Notes under the pieces: generated by a model
Databases searched by the model: none
What the model was told of the DNA's origin: nothing
Seen by the model: only the letters and a program-made list of their open reading frames with translations
In this document: positions 26,721-37,191 of the stretch, one piece after another
Numbering within the stretch: the stretch's first letter is position 1
How the letters are laid out: each line of letters opens with the position of its first letter
DNA from: Protopterus annectens
Taxonomy: Eukaryota; Chordata; Ceratodontiformes; Protopteridae
Assembly: GCF_019279795.1 (NCBI RefSeq)
Contig: NC_056743.1
Location: forward strand, 631,694,993-631,758,992
Direction: 5' to 3'
Length of the DNA stretch: 64,000 nucleotides
Position numbers and translations under genes: made by a program

Positions 26721-27229
26721 TGAATTTATCACCTTAGAGTTCTAAAAATACTGATTGACAGAGGTCAGACATTAATACAGTTGTGCTTTCCATCATGTAT
26801 GCTTCATGATAAAATATTCTGATACCTTGCATGTAGCATGGTTTTGCAATTATTAATACAAATATGAAGACACAATAGTTGATGCCTAGAGACACAATAG
26901 AAGGTAACTGCAGAAATGCCTGAAGGCGCATTCGGCTGTAATGAGTTTGTGGATTAAATAAACCTGAATTTTTTTTGAGAGAGTATTTTCACAGTCCAGT
27001 TCCTATGGTTTGGGTTTGTTTTGTTCATCTTATCTGTCATGGAAACCAAATTTGAGAACTTATCATTGGACATTGTAGGTCACACCACTTCTGTGCTTCC
27101 TGGTAGTCATTATGCAACAGAATTTCCTGAGGCAGTACCATATGAAGACTTAATATAAAGTCCACAACAACAGAGATAGTACTGATTTTTTCTAGACTAG
27201 AAATTCCCCAAGAAGTCTTTATGGTCAAG
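26721..27229. other. Unannotated spacer
   Basis: No gene or element end was recognised between the PLE and the tail of CR1 copy B. Confidence 0.4.
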
Positions 27230-27299
27230 TCCATAGGTTCATAGGTTTTTATTAGGCTAATGACCACAAGGGCCTTCTTAAGCCTAACCATGCATCCCA

Positions 27300-30240
27300 A
27301 ATATCTGATAAGTTCTGATACCCTTGATAAGTGTAAGCATGGGCTTGGGAGATGAAACATTTACAGGTTACCTGTTTGCATTAGCAACATAGGTGCCAAA
27401 CCAGGGATGAAGTTCCATTTTCCCATCCAGTTGTCCAAGTTGCACTTGAATTGGGTTAGGGAGGAACTCTGCTTCACATGGATGGGGAGCCTGTTCCATA
27501 GATGGGGTAGTCTCTGCGATGCATACCTATCTCTCCAGCAGGTCCTATTTATATCACAAACAAGGTTTAAGTCTTAAAATGGGTAATTCTGGTACTATTT
27601 GATTTGTGGATATGCAGGAGTTCCATCAGAATGGGGTCTGACAATGCCTTGTATGCCAGGCATAGATCTCCCCTCAAAAGCTTGTAGGAGACAGAATACT
27701 GGAATAGGGCCTTGAGGCGGTTTGCATAGGACATATTATTCTTTTAGTGAGGAACCTCTGTGGACATTCCAGTTGTTGGATACACCTGGTTAGGTACATA
27801 CCAAAGGGACATTGTACTCAGTGATAGGTCTGATGAATGATGAATGCCGTGGAACAATGACTTCTTTGGACGTAGATGCCATACCTTTGTTTATAAGTTG
27901 CACAACTTAAAATTATTTCCTCACCACTGTAGACATGTGATGATCAAAGTCTAGATTACTATCTATGTGTGTCCCTAAGTCCCTGACTACTGGGTCAACT
28001 CTAAGGGGTGTGTTGTCAATATGATAGTTACCAGGGATGGATGACTTCTCAAAGGATACTATTATGCATATTTTGGCATTTAGTTTTAGTCCATGGCTCT
28101 GACACCAGTTGTTTGTCTGTGTCAGCCCCTCCTGGAGAACATTTGTGTCAGTATGCGATTCAATGACAGCTACTAATTTGCAATCATCTGCAAATTCAGT
28201 CATCCAGAGACCACTGACATTGGCCTTGACTTCTGAGAAGTAAATGCCAAAAAGGAGCAGTCCAAGGACTGATCCTGAGGGACTCCACTTGTGACTGGCC
28301 TCTTTGTAGAGGTGGACTCCCCAATTCTACCCTCCTGGGTCCTGTCTGTGAGCTAGTTAGTTATCCACCGTATGACATATGGATTTGTACCTAACCTGTT
28401 GAGTTTGTCAACAATGCGTGAGTGGGGTATTGTGTCAAATGCCTTGGTCAGGTCAAGGTAGGTAGTGTAAACGATTTTTCCCTCGTCCCTTGCTTTGGTG
28501 ACCTTCTCAAAGAAGTCCACCAGGTTGAGTAGGCATGATCTGCCCTTGATGAAACCAAACTGGGTTGGGTCCAGTGTTTGGAGGTTTACTATATCCATAT
28601 TGATCATCTCCATGATAATTCTTTGCATGGCTTTACATATAAGACTAGTGAGACATGGGTCTGTAGTTTCCAGGATCTGTAGATGGCCTACCTTTGTGCA
28701 GAGGCATGACTGTTGCCTTTCTCCATTCATGAGGCACGAAGCCTGTTTGGAGGCTATACTTAAATAGTAATCCCATAAACCCCGATAGGTCATGTTTCAT
28801 GCTATTTAGAAGTCATTCTGGGATATTGTCTGGGCCCAAGGTTGCAGTGTTCTTGGTCTTAGAGAGACCATTAAGAACCTGTTCCCTAGTGATAGTAGGG
28901 GAAGTTATATTTGATGATATTTCTTGAGGGAAGGTTAAGAGGGAGAGAGGAGTAAAGTTGGAGCTGAATTTATCAGCCAGGAGGTTTGCTATATCTTGTG
29001 GCTCAGTATAAGTGGCTCCATTTACAATGAACTCTGCACACAATTATGTATTGCCTTTGAGGTTGCAGACATAGCTAAAGAATCCTTTCTGGTTGTCCTT
29101 GGTCTGGAAGGCCACAATTACCTCCAATTGGGCTTTGGTAGACTTTACTTGTCCTCTAAGTTGTTGGTTTAGTTTGATGAGAGTACTTTTATCCTTTTGG
29201 ATGCTGCACCTCCTAATTTTTGCCATGATTTTCTTCCTCTGGTTATACATCCCACTGATTTTGTGATTCCATCAGGGTGGCCTGTTTTTTGAGTTAGTTC
29301 TGTACTTCTTCTTGGGGGTACAGCTGCCTCTAATACAGGTATTGATATGCTTGTGCAGGGTTTCTGTGAGCAGTCCTACATAGGCAGAAGTGTTCTCAGG
29401 GTTTATGGGGGCTTGAAAATTTGCCTGGTTCTCACTTAGTAGCAGGAGGTTAGCCTTAGAATAGTTCCTGAATATTCTGGGTTTAGCTGGGGGTCCATGT
29501 TTTACTTTTACTTCAAAGGAGACCATTTTGTGGTCTGACCTTACCAGGAAAGGCATTAAAGTAGGGGGTGTGCAGCCATCTCCTATATTAGTGAGGACCA
29601 GATGCAGTATGGTTGCACCTCTGGTTGGTGTATTAACTATCTGGTCTGGGGAGTTTGTGTTTACAAAATCCAGGAATCTCTGTGCATGTATGTTTGATAT
29701 CATATAGGATACCCAGTTAATTGTGGGGTAATTAAAGTCACCCATGTAGATGTTATTGGGTTGGATGGTTAGTTTTTCTAATAAGTTTAAATACATGGTA
29801 TGGGTTTCCTGGGTCATAGAGGGGGACATATAGCTTGCAAGGAAGTGGTATTGGATTTAACCTGTGGTGATTTAAACATGGATCAGCTTAAGTGCATTGT
29901 CCTGTTTGACCAGCTTTGAAGTATATTTATTTTTGATGTAAATAGAGATGCCTCCACCTTTAGTCCCTGCCTGTGAAGTAGCTGGCCTGTATGTGTGAAA
30001 GGCATTATAACCTTGCATTGTTGGTGTGTTCTTCATGGCTTTAAACCACATCTCAGTGACTGTACAGACATAATCATTCTGTATTGTAAAGAGAGCTTCT
30101 AGAGTAGAGTTTTTTGTTTAGTCTCCTAGCATTGAGCAGTAATACCTTTAGATTTTCTTGGTTTTGATTTCCTATTTCAGAAGCACTTTTAGTTTGGCAT
30201 TGCCTAAAAATGGCACTATGGGGGAAGACAATGTTTTAGC
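27300..30240 (-). pseudogene. CR1 ORF2: endonuclease and reverse transcriptase, copy B
   Basis: APE-like endonuclease: YMGDFNYPTINW near 29740, TPTRGATILHLVL, then LVRSDHKMVSFEV (29829-29272, 185 codons intact). The linker region follows at 29250-28813. Reverse transcriptase: FGFIKGRSCLLNLVDFFE and TTYLDLTKAFDTIPHSR (28793-28353), then TEFADDCKLVAVIE (from 28203) with the catalytic Asp pair and LNAKICIIVSFEK. The C-terminal region to 27300 is more decayed (LRGDLCLAYKALSD-like). These enzymes nick target DNA and copy the element RNA at the nick. Frame changes near 29250, 28800 and 28350-28200 disable the copy. Confidence 0.85.
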
Positions 30241-30246
30241 TAATAT

Positions 30247-31141
30247 TCAAAAGCCAAGAGGGGAGAGGTACAGACCATCCCTGGCAAAGCAGCATGGTCT
30301 GTTGACCATCTCCTTCCATGCTGACAAATATTGCACCTCCTTAGAATGACACCAGAAACTGAGCCAATTATTAAAGTCAATCATCTTTTGTTTGTATTGT
30401 GGCATCATCCTTGAAGAAGGTAAACTTATGCTCAGTGCTAGGCTCATACCAGCCTGGGACACATTCTGAGAGCTCTATGATGTCTCTCTTCATATAGTCT
30501 GTGGAGGTATGTCTCAGGTCACTTGCTCTTATATGGGCTATGAATGAGTCATATTAGTAACTGTGGTCAAATGACCTGAGTGCATGTGTAATGTGGTGGA
30601 TCCTAGCCCCTGATAAGCAACTGACCATAACTTTCTCCTTACTCATCCTGCTGAGAGGGACATCAGTGTGTCTCATAATGGAATCTACAATGACTAGAAT
30701 GTTGGATTGTGTGGTGACTTGCCTTATGGGCTTAGAGGTAAAAGCTCCATGAGATGTAGCTCTATGTGTTAATGTGGGTGTTGTTTGGAAAGAGTGTGTC
30801 TGGGGCTGCTGACGGTATTTATTATATGTATTTTGTCTAGGAGTTCTTTGTGGTTTAGGAAGGTTACATGTAAGTGCCTCAGTATATGTGGGTTTATATG
30901 TCTGCTTTAAATTGTGCATGATGGTTGCAGCATGTGTACTACTGACAACCTTACTGACATTAGGAGTATTATGTGAGACCTTTGCCTCCAGTGACATTGT
31001 GTAAATACATCTCTTACACACCATATCAGTTTGTTTGAGAATTGACTGGTTGTAAGTAAACATGAGGCAATTTCTGCATTGCCTCAGGTTGCCCATATCC
31101 ACCAGGCTGGTAACAGAGAGAGTAGAAAAATGCATATCCAT
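30247..31141 (-). pseudogene. CR1 ORF1 with Cys-rich N-terminus and SGNH-esterase-like domain
   Basis: The reading starts at the Met at 31141. The N-terminal part has a CRNC...CKRC pair of Cys-x2-Cys motifs (residues about 20-43), a likely zinc-binding unit. After a low-complexity Thr/Gln-rich linker, ILVIVDSIMRHTDVP (residues about 150-165) resembles block I of SGNH/GDSL esterases but has VDS where the block is often GDS. VSCLSGARIHHITHAL follows. After a frameshift, 30462-30247 supplies the C-terminus with CCFARDGLYLSPLG, where the esterase catalytic Asp-x-x-His region lies (RDGLYL: His replaced by Tyr). ORF1 proteins of CR1 elements are known to carry such esterase domains. Confidence 0.7.
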
Positions 31142-31165
31142 GGCAACAGATCCTTTTTTATTGAT

Positions 31166-31700
31166 TAGACTGTTGGAATGACAATATCAATCACTGTCAG
31201 GAGTATCCGATTTGCAACTATGTGGCCAGTGCTTATCACTGCAAACTAGTTGTCCTGTGTGCAACTAGATAATAGAAACATTTCAATTGTACTTTTACAG
31301 GAAAAATGTCACTCAAGGTGTCTGAGTCTGTACAGAGCACTGCCGAACACTTGAGGGGAAACTAAAACATAGACCCAGAAAATTTAAGGATGAAGTATTT
31401 AGGCAGATATTCTGAAGTTATACACAAATCAAGCAGTACTTACTGAAAAGAAAGAATTATCTTGTCAAGAATTATGAAAATAAGGGAGTTGCATAAATGG
31501 CTACTGCCTGGCTATTACTAATACTGGTCTCACTACAGCTTCGCTCTGTTGGGATACAATGCTCCTTTGCATTTCTCTCACCAGAAGCAAAATGTTAGCA
31601 TCAATCCCAAGAAGAGAAGCAGGCCACAACCTGTTTGGTGGTCCACATCTTGTCCCAGATGATGCAAGAGTCTTTAGGCTTGTAGTCTTTTCAGGTAGAT
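31166..31700. other. Spacer left of the Penelope-like element
   Basis: It may contain 5' untranslated sequence of CR1 copy B. A patch near 31575-31625 (CTCTCACCAGAAGC, ATCAATCCCAAGA) resembles patches at about 35985-36030 and 36150-36180 beyond the PLE, so the PLE landed in a locally repeated sequence. Confidence 0.45.
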
Positions 31701-31715
31701 GCCTCAAATAGCAAC
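31701..31715. repeat. Left target-site duplication of the PLE
   Basis: GCCTCAAATAGCAAC, identical to 35935-35949. The pair bounds the PLE insertion. Confidence 0.85.
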
Positions 31716-31783
31716 GAAAAAAGTTCAACAAATTACCACTGGTAAAACACGAAGTCCACAGCAGAAAGATCAGCAGGACCCAA

Positions 31784-32275
31784 GGTGAAACAAAATATTT
31801 TAATTCCAACGTAGCCAGTCCGAAACACAACTCTGGTATAAAATTTGTATCAAGCGCTTTCACCCGGGCTCTCCCAGGCTTTCTCAAGATGAACCACAAA
31901 AGAATTGCTTTCATATTATATAAAACCATTAATTACATAATTAAAATGTTGACATCATACCAATTACTTAATTAAAAATTTAAAGCTACATAACATAATG
32001 TATTAACAATTCATTTAGTATTTAAGCCCTAAAATTCTGTTCATAGTTGACACAACTATAACTTACAAGTACATTATATACCCTAATTAATCAAAGGTAC
32101 TGTGCAGAAAATCTAACTAAACTTCTGTAAAGAAATAATAAAAAATAAAAAATAAAAAAATTATAATTGTGAAAATTATAAAAAGAAATATTCAAAACTT
32201 TATTAAAACATTATTAAAAACAACAGGAGCAAGAATAATATGGCCATCAAACACATCACAAACTGAAAAACCTAA
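31784..32275 (-). repeat. PLE terminal repeat, left arm
   Basis: Inverted complement of 35452-35937, with only scattered differences and small indels in the A/T runs. It contains a hammerhead-like segment at 31849-31890. Confidence 0.9.
31849..31890 (-). ncRNA. Hammerhead-like segment in the left PLE arm
   Basis: Complement of the right-arm motif: ATC / TTGAGAAA / stem GCCTGGG-AGAG-CCCGGGT / GAAA / GCGC / TT / GAT. Stem II is intact over 7 bp; the CTGATGA core reads TTGAGAA, so cleavage activity is doubtful. Confidence 0.5.
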
Positions 32276-32329
32276 AGGCAAACAGTTAAATATATAGTAA
32301 TTTCCCTATATCAACCTATACATTACATA

Positions 32330-32335
<6 letters not shown>

Positions 32336-32360
<25 letters not shown>
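32336..32360. repeat. Poly(T) run, poly(A) on the PLE sense strand
   Basis: 25 consecutive T between the left arm and the end of the coding region; on the element's sense strand it is a poly(A) tract in the 3' untranslated part. Confidence 0.9.
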
Positions 32361-32446
32361 CAATGTTCCATTAATGTTAAATGTATTACAATAATAGCAC
32401 TTAAATAACTGTTTAACAAAAATTGTTTGGAAAAAATTCACAACTC

Positions 32447-34816
32447 CTATAATTTCGCTCTTCTACTTTTAAGAACACTACTAATACTAATGGAATCATT
32501 AAGCCCTGGCCATTTCGAAGCATTTAATTTTAGTTGCCAGAGCAATTCCCTGTACTCAAGGGACGTCTCCCAATCACCACCTCTTGCATTACATACAACT
32601 TGATCACACACTAAAAATTTAAGGGCAATATCCTTACAGACCAGTGAGTGTTTATAAAAAGTGTTGGTTTCTTTTTTCTTACTGATTTCATACAGGTGTC
32701 CATACACCCTTTTTCTTAATGTTCTTTCTGTCTTGCCCACATTGAAGCAAAGACAATGTTGGCAAAAACCAAGGTAAACAACACCCTTAGTGTTACAATT
32801 GAAATGGCCTGGTGAGGATATATTTATTTTCCTAGATTTTAAATATATTCCCTTACTATTAACCATAAATGGACACTGTTTACATGATTTACATTTGAAA
32901 GTGCCCATCTCTGGTTGATTTTTCTGCAAGTTAGCTACAAAATCTTTCTCAAATAAATCTTTAAGATTGCTGTTCCTTTTTCTTACAAATTGTGGTGTTT
33001 TTGGGATAATCTTATTAATGTCATCATTCATAGATAAAATAGGCCAATACCTAGAAATTGTATTTTCTATTTCAACACTGTCGTTATTGTAAGTATACAG
33101 AAAGGCGTTACCTTTTCTACTGTCCATATTTTGTTCGACTTCTAGCTTTAGATCTAATGTTTTACCTAACAATGGAAAGAACTGATTCGTTCTTTTAGAT
33201 TGAACTTCTGCAGCCAGGGTGTCAAATAAATTGGCAGGGAAGCCTTTCTCAATAAATAAACTTCTAAGAAACTCTATCTCTTTTTGAAATAAATCGTCAT
33301 TACTACAAATTCTAGAGGCCCTGATTAACTGCCCTTTTATAATGCCCTTTTTTTGAAATAGCAGGTGGCCACTATCAAAATGTAGGAACATGTTGGAATA
33401 GGTAGTTTTTCTAAAAATACTTGATTGGAAACATTTCAAGGTCATGTTTTTCTCCAGGTTCACATCTAGATAGTGCAAGTATTGCGGATGTATTACATAT
33501 GTAAACTTGAGGAAATCTGTAGTGGAACCTATATATTGCATGAAACTATCAAATTCATCTAGATCCCCTCTTCACAAAATACATATGTCATCCAGGTATC
33601 TCTGGTAATGAATGATGTATTGGGCCCAATTCGATGGAAAGATGTATTTCGACTCCCAATGATGTAAAACCATGTTGGCATACGCTGAGGCACATGGTGT
33701 CCCCATAGCCACCCCTCTATTTTGTTTGTACAGTTCACCATTGAAGAAAATAAAATTGTTGTTGAGAATAACACTCATAAATTCTACAAGTAAACCTGTC
33801 ATATTAGCACTAAAACCTGAAGATTTTATAAGCACACTGTTAAACCATTCAAGACCTATAGAGTGTGGGATACTGGGGAACAAATCAATTATGTCGATGG
33901 TAATCATATATTGTGTTTCTAAGAAAAACTCATTTTTGATGTTACTTAAAAATTCCCAAGAATCTTTACAAAGGTAATTTAGTGATGTTACTAAGTTTTT
34001 TGTTGAAGTGTCAATAAATTTCCCCAAAGGTTCTATTATACCTTTTGCCCCAGCCACTATTGGTCTGAATTTCAATGGTTGTAATCCTTTGTGCACTTTT
34101 GGTATACCAAATATGACTGGTGTCAAAGGTTTTTGAACCAAAAGATAATTGAATAACTGTTCATTAATAACGCCTTGTAAAAGGTGATCCTCTAACATAA
34201 ATCTAATTTTGGCGTAGGCTATATTACGCTCATTGATTGAAACTTCAGTGTATTGATCCGTATCATGTAATAAATTATAAATGTATGCCTCATATTTTTG
34301 TTTGTACATTAGCACAACTCCCCCACCCTTGTCAGTTTTCATGACTCTAATATCTTTTTTTCTTAGGAATTCCATCACCCGATGTAAGTCCTCTGAAAAA
34401 TTATTGGGATGCCCTTCTTTGCTGTTCTTTTGAAGATTCCTGATGTCAATTTCCACAAGTTCTTCGAAGATTTTTAGGGCAGGGTATAAGGGTGGATTGA
34501 ATGTACTGGCCCTTTGAAACAAATTCTATGGGCGCTGCTTCCCTTCAAAATAAATATTCAAATTAAGCTGACATGTAAATAACTTCAAATCTAAAACTGT
34601 TTTAGTAATATTAATAGGGCGGGTGGGGACAAATTGCAACCCTTTAGAAAAAAGTTTGAAATGCACATCACTAAGTTCTATGTCTGTATAATTATAAATG
34701 GAAAATTTACCCTGTTTCACTACTTTGCACGATGTTAAATTGAAACTAGAATAATCTGGGTCTAATTCAATACCTAAAAAAGAAACTGGATTCATTGTCT
34801 CCTGAACCTGTTCCAC
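32447..34816 (-). pseudogene. PLE reverse transcriptase with C-terminal GIY-YIG-like nuclease domain
   Basis: Copies element RNA and, through the GIY-YIG domain, is expected to nick target DNA. Order on the minus strand: FSKGLQFVPTRPIN (about 34655), KTDKGGGVVLM (34340), FGIPKVHKGLQPLKFRP (about 34110-34060), IDIIDLFPSIPHS (block A, about 33900), RGVAMGTPCASAYANM (block B, about 33715-33670), RYLDDICIL (block C). Thumb, then NLKDLFEKDF, CKSCKQCPFM (Cys-rich knuckle, about 32890) and GVVYLGFCQHCLCFNVGKTERTLRKR (about 32790-32710): the second GIY-YIG Tyr is Asn-preceded Phe here (FNVGKT). In-frame stops occur at 34528-34526 and 33574-33572. Otherwise the frame is open to 32447. Confidence 0.88.
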
Positions 34817-35442
34817 CCTTGTGCTTGCTGGTTCATTTCCCTGCTCACTTGCCTCCCTTGGGCATAATGAAAAACCTGATTTGATGGTTGATTAACTTTT
34901 TGAGCCAACCTTTCACTTCTTCTAGGAGCTTGTGCTAAATGAACAACTTCATTTCTCTCTTCTTCTTCATTATTAAACACATTGTTCTTATTCATCCTAG
35001 TAGATGACCCTCTACTCCTCTTGTTAAAGCTGTATGCGACCCCATTCTTATATTCCTGCAGGTCCCTCTCTAGTTTTTTAATTTTCCTATTAGCCACCCT
35101 GTAACAATGCTCGTCGACTTCTCTAAACGAGCTTTCATAATCTTTTTTGATACTATTAAAATTATTGTCATTGACAACAGAGTTGTTTAAAGTATTAATT
35201 TCTGTTAGTAAAGAGGCAGCTCTGCTTTCATAATCCTTGACCATTAGTTTTAACATGTCAAGGCCAGCTCTATCGAATAAGTCAGTAATTTCATTGAACA
35301 GAATTGAACCAGGAATAGCGTTGTTAGGAAATCTATTAAAGCGTAAACCCTTCGGTATACGCTGTACCCGGATAAATTCTGTTAAATATTCAATTTCTAG
35401 TTGTGCTGACTTATAAGCATACAACTTATTGTTTAATTCCAT
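34792..35442 (-). CDS. PLE N-terminal reading frame
   Basis: 216 codons starting MELNNKLYAYKSAQ just inside the right arm. It has a conserved-looking RVQRIPKGLRFNRFPN segment (residues about 28-43), long charged helices likely to form coiled coil (residues 70-140), a basic stretch KRSRGSSTRMNKN and a Gln/Arg-rich end. In vertebrate PLEs of this type a similar N-terminal region precedes the RT. It ends in a different frame from the RT, with a 25-bp overlap (34816-34792), so either a frameshift mutation joins them or they are two products. DNA/RNA binding is a guess. Confidence 0.65.
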   Translation of the reverse strand: MELNNKLYAYKSAQLEIEYLTEFIRVQRIPKGLRFNRFPNNAIPGSILFNEITDLFDRAGLDMLKLMVKDYESRAASLLTEINTLNNSVVNDNNFNSIKKDYESSFREVDEHCYRVANRKIKKLERDLQEYKNGVAYSFNKRSRGSSTRMNKNNVFNNEEEERNEVVHLAQAPRRSERLAQKVNQPSNQVFHYAQGRQVSREMNQQAQGWNRFRRQ

Positions 35443-35451
35443 TACTGTTTG

Positions 35452-35937
35452 TTAGGTTTTTCAGTTTGTGATGTGTTTGATGGCCATATTATTCTTGCTC
35501 CTGTTGTTTTTAATAATGTTTTTAATAAAGTTTTGAATAATTCTTTTTATAATTTTCACAATTATAATTTTTTTATTTTTTATTATTTCTTTACAGAAGT
35601 TTAGTTAGATTTTCTGCACAGTACCTTTGATTAATTAGGGTATATAATGTACTTGTAAGTTATAGTTGTGTCAACTATGAACAGAATTTTAGGGCTTAAA
35701 TACTAAATGAATTGTTAATACATTATGTTATGTAGCTTTAAATTTTTAATTAAGTAATTGGTATGATGTCAACATTTTAATTATGTAATTAATGGTTTTA
35801 TATAATATGAAAGCAATTCTTTTGTGGTTCATCTTGAGAAAGCCTGGGAGAGCCCGGGTGAAAGCGCTTGATTCAAATTTTATACCAGAGTTGTGTTTCG
35901 GACTGGCTACGTTGGAATTAAAATATTTTGTTTCGCC
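35452..35937 (+). repeat. PLE terminal repeat, right arm
   Basis: Inverted partner of 31784-32275. On the element's sense strand this arm is upstream of the coding region and probably holds the promoter. It contains the hammerhead-like motif at 35831-35872. Confidence 0.9.
35831..35872 (+). ncRNA. Hammerhead-like segment in the right PLE arm
   Basis: ATC (35831-35833, stem I), TTGAGAAA in place of CTGATGAA, GCCTGGG (35842-35848) pairing with CCCGGGT (35853-35859) around an AGAG loop as stem II, then GAAA (35860-35863), a minimal GCGC stem III, TT and GAT closing stem I. Architecture matches the minimal hammerheads known from PLE terminal repeats; two core bases differ. Confidence 0.55.
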
Positions 35938-35949
35938 TCAAATAGCAAC
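35935..35949. repeat. Right target-site duplication of the PLE
   Basis: GCCTCAAATAGCAAC, identical to 31701-31715. Confidence 0.85.
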
Positions 35950-36624
35950 CAGACCTATCAGGTACTTTAAGTATAGACACTCATTCTCCAACCAGAAGCA
36001 GTCAGGAATCAATGCACACTGCTCTTACTCTCACCAGAATTAGAATATAAGCAAAGATTCCAAGCTGTCACCTATATAGCAGTTATTAGTCTTTCTCGTG
36101 AACAACAGTCTCCAGGAAATAATGTCACTGTACTCCTTCTCTCACCAGGAGAAAACAGAAGCACTAATCCCAAGATGACTACTGAGAGGCAGAATGTGGG
36201 CTCTCCAATAACAGGTGGTTTTGCAATAGATGATTAAAGGTAAGTTAAAAAAATGGTTTATCCTAAACACTGCATTGTGCAGTTAGCAGTTAGATATAAA
36301 AGTGGGGAACTTAACTTTTAGCTGTCTAAAAAGTTAAGTTTTAGTGGAGATCCACTATTTTTAAAAGAGCAAGGTAGAACAAAAGGGGTGGGTACTTTTC
36401 TATTCTGGTACTATGGACTACAGTAGGATGGCCAATAAGTTTAAATAGTTGAAGGGGAGAGATTTTACAAAATGATAATTTTGTGCTGACTCACACCACC
36501 CAGTAAAAGGAGAGAGGAAATGAGATATATGGTCAAATTAACATAAGGGAAAGGAAACTAGAAAGACAGTGGAGTTTAAGAGCACAACAGTAACAGGGTG
36601 GGAAGATAGGAAAAATTCTGTCTG
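35950..36624. other. Unannotated flank with repeated CTCTCACCAG patches
   Basis: Contains two patches similar to the sequence left of the PLE (CTCTCACCAG, AATCCCAAGA). No gene was recognised. Confidence 0.4.
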
Positions 36625-37191
36625 ACTAACAAGAGACAGAGTTGTGGTCTCTTTTCAAGTTTTAAAATGCAGTTAAAAGAAGAATACAAGTAAAACACAG
36701 TGGAAAGAAAACAAATCACAGTTTAAAAAATAGAAAAGGCAATAAAGTAATACAAAATGCAAGAAATAAAAAGCAAACTAACATTTCCACTCACAGCATT
36801 CTGTAGCAGTCTTGGTGAGCCTTTCCAATAAAGCTTTAAAATACTTTATTTTACCCCTTAAATAGAAGGTTTAGTTCCTAGCTCCACCCCCTCAGTTCAC
36901 AGATGATTAATCTTAACTGACCTGTTCTAACTTATGTGTGACTCCTTAATTGACCTGTTCTAATTTCTGTCTGGCTCACAAGACACAGAGCTGTGGTCTC
37001 TTTTCAAGTTTTAATATGCAATTAAAAGCAGAATACGAGTAAAACACAGTGTAAAGAAAACAAATCACAGTATACAAAATAGAAAAAGGCAATAAAGTAA
37101 TATAAAATAGAAGAAATAAAAAGCAAAGAAGCCTTTCCTTCACAGCAAGCTGTGGCAGAGTCTGGGTGAACCTTTCCAGTAAAGCTCTGAA
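36625..37191. repeat. 349-bp tandem repeat, units 1 and first part of 2
   Basis: GTGGTCTCTTTTCAAGTTTTAA occurs at 36644 and 36993, with the intervening sequence (AACACAGTGGAAAG, AGGCAATAAAGTAATA, CTCCACCCCCTCAGTTC, GACCTGTTCTAA) repeating through. Unit 2 is broken at about 37191 by CR1 copy C and resumes at about 39766. Confidence 0.85.

Larger units (their letters stand above)
27230..31165 (-). mobile_element. CR1-clade LINE copy B, nearly full length
   Basis: Minus-strand element with ORF1 (31141 to about 30247), ORF2 (about 30240 to 27300) and a CCTATGAA-type tail at 27230-27245. It is the only CR1 here that keeps most of ORF1. Upstream of 31141 a possible 5' untranslated region could not be bounded. 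Its RT groups with copy F. Several frameshifts and stops make it inactive. Confidence 0.85.
31716..35934 (-). mobile_element. Penelope-like element with GIY-YIG-like domain and inverted terminal repeats
   Basis: A 4.2-kb element on the minus strand, flanked by a 15-bp direct duplication. It has near-identical arms of about 490 bp in inverted orientation (31784-32275 and 35452-35937), a feature known for PLE 'pseudo-LTRs'. Between them lie an N-terminal reading frame, a reverse transcriptase and a C-terminal GIY-YIG-like domain. The left (3') end extends about 68 bp beyond the arm, which fits the asymmetric tails known in PLEs. Only one frameshift and two in-frame stops were found in the coding part, so the insertion is fairly recent. 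The coding style is like the Neptune group, which is an inference from memory of the family. Confidence 0.9.

Noticed and set aside
31501-31929. 142-codon minus-strand frame overlapping the left PLE arm
   Set aside because: It partly repeats the translation of the right arm (35792-36043), because the arms are inverted copies, and runs into flanking sequence. No independent gene evidence.
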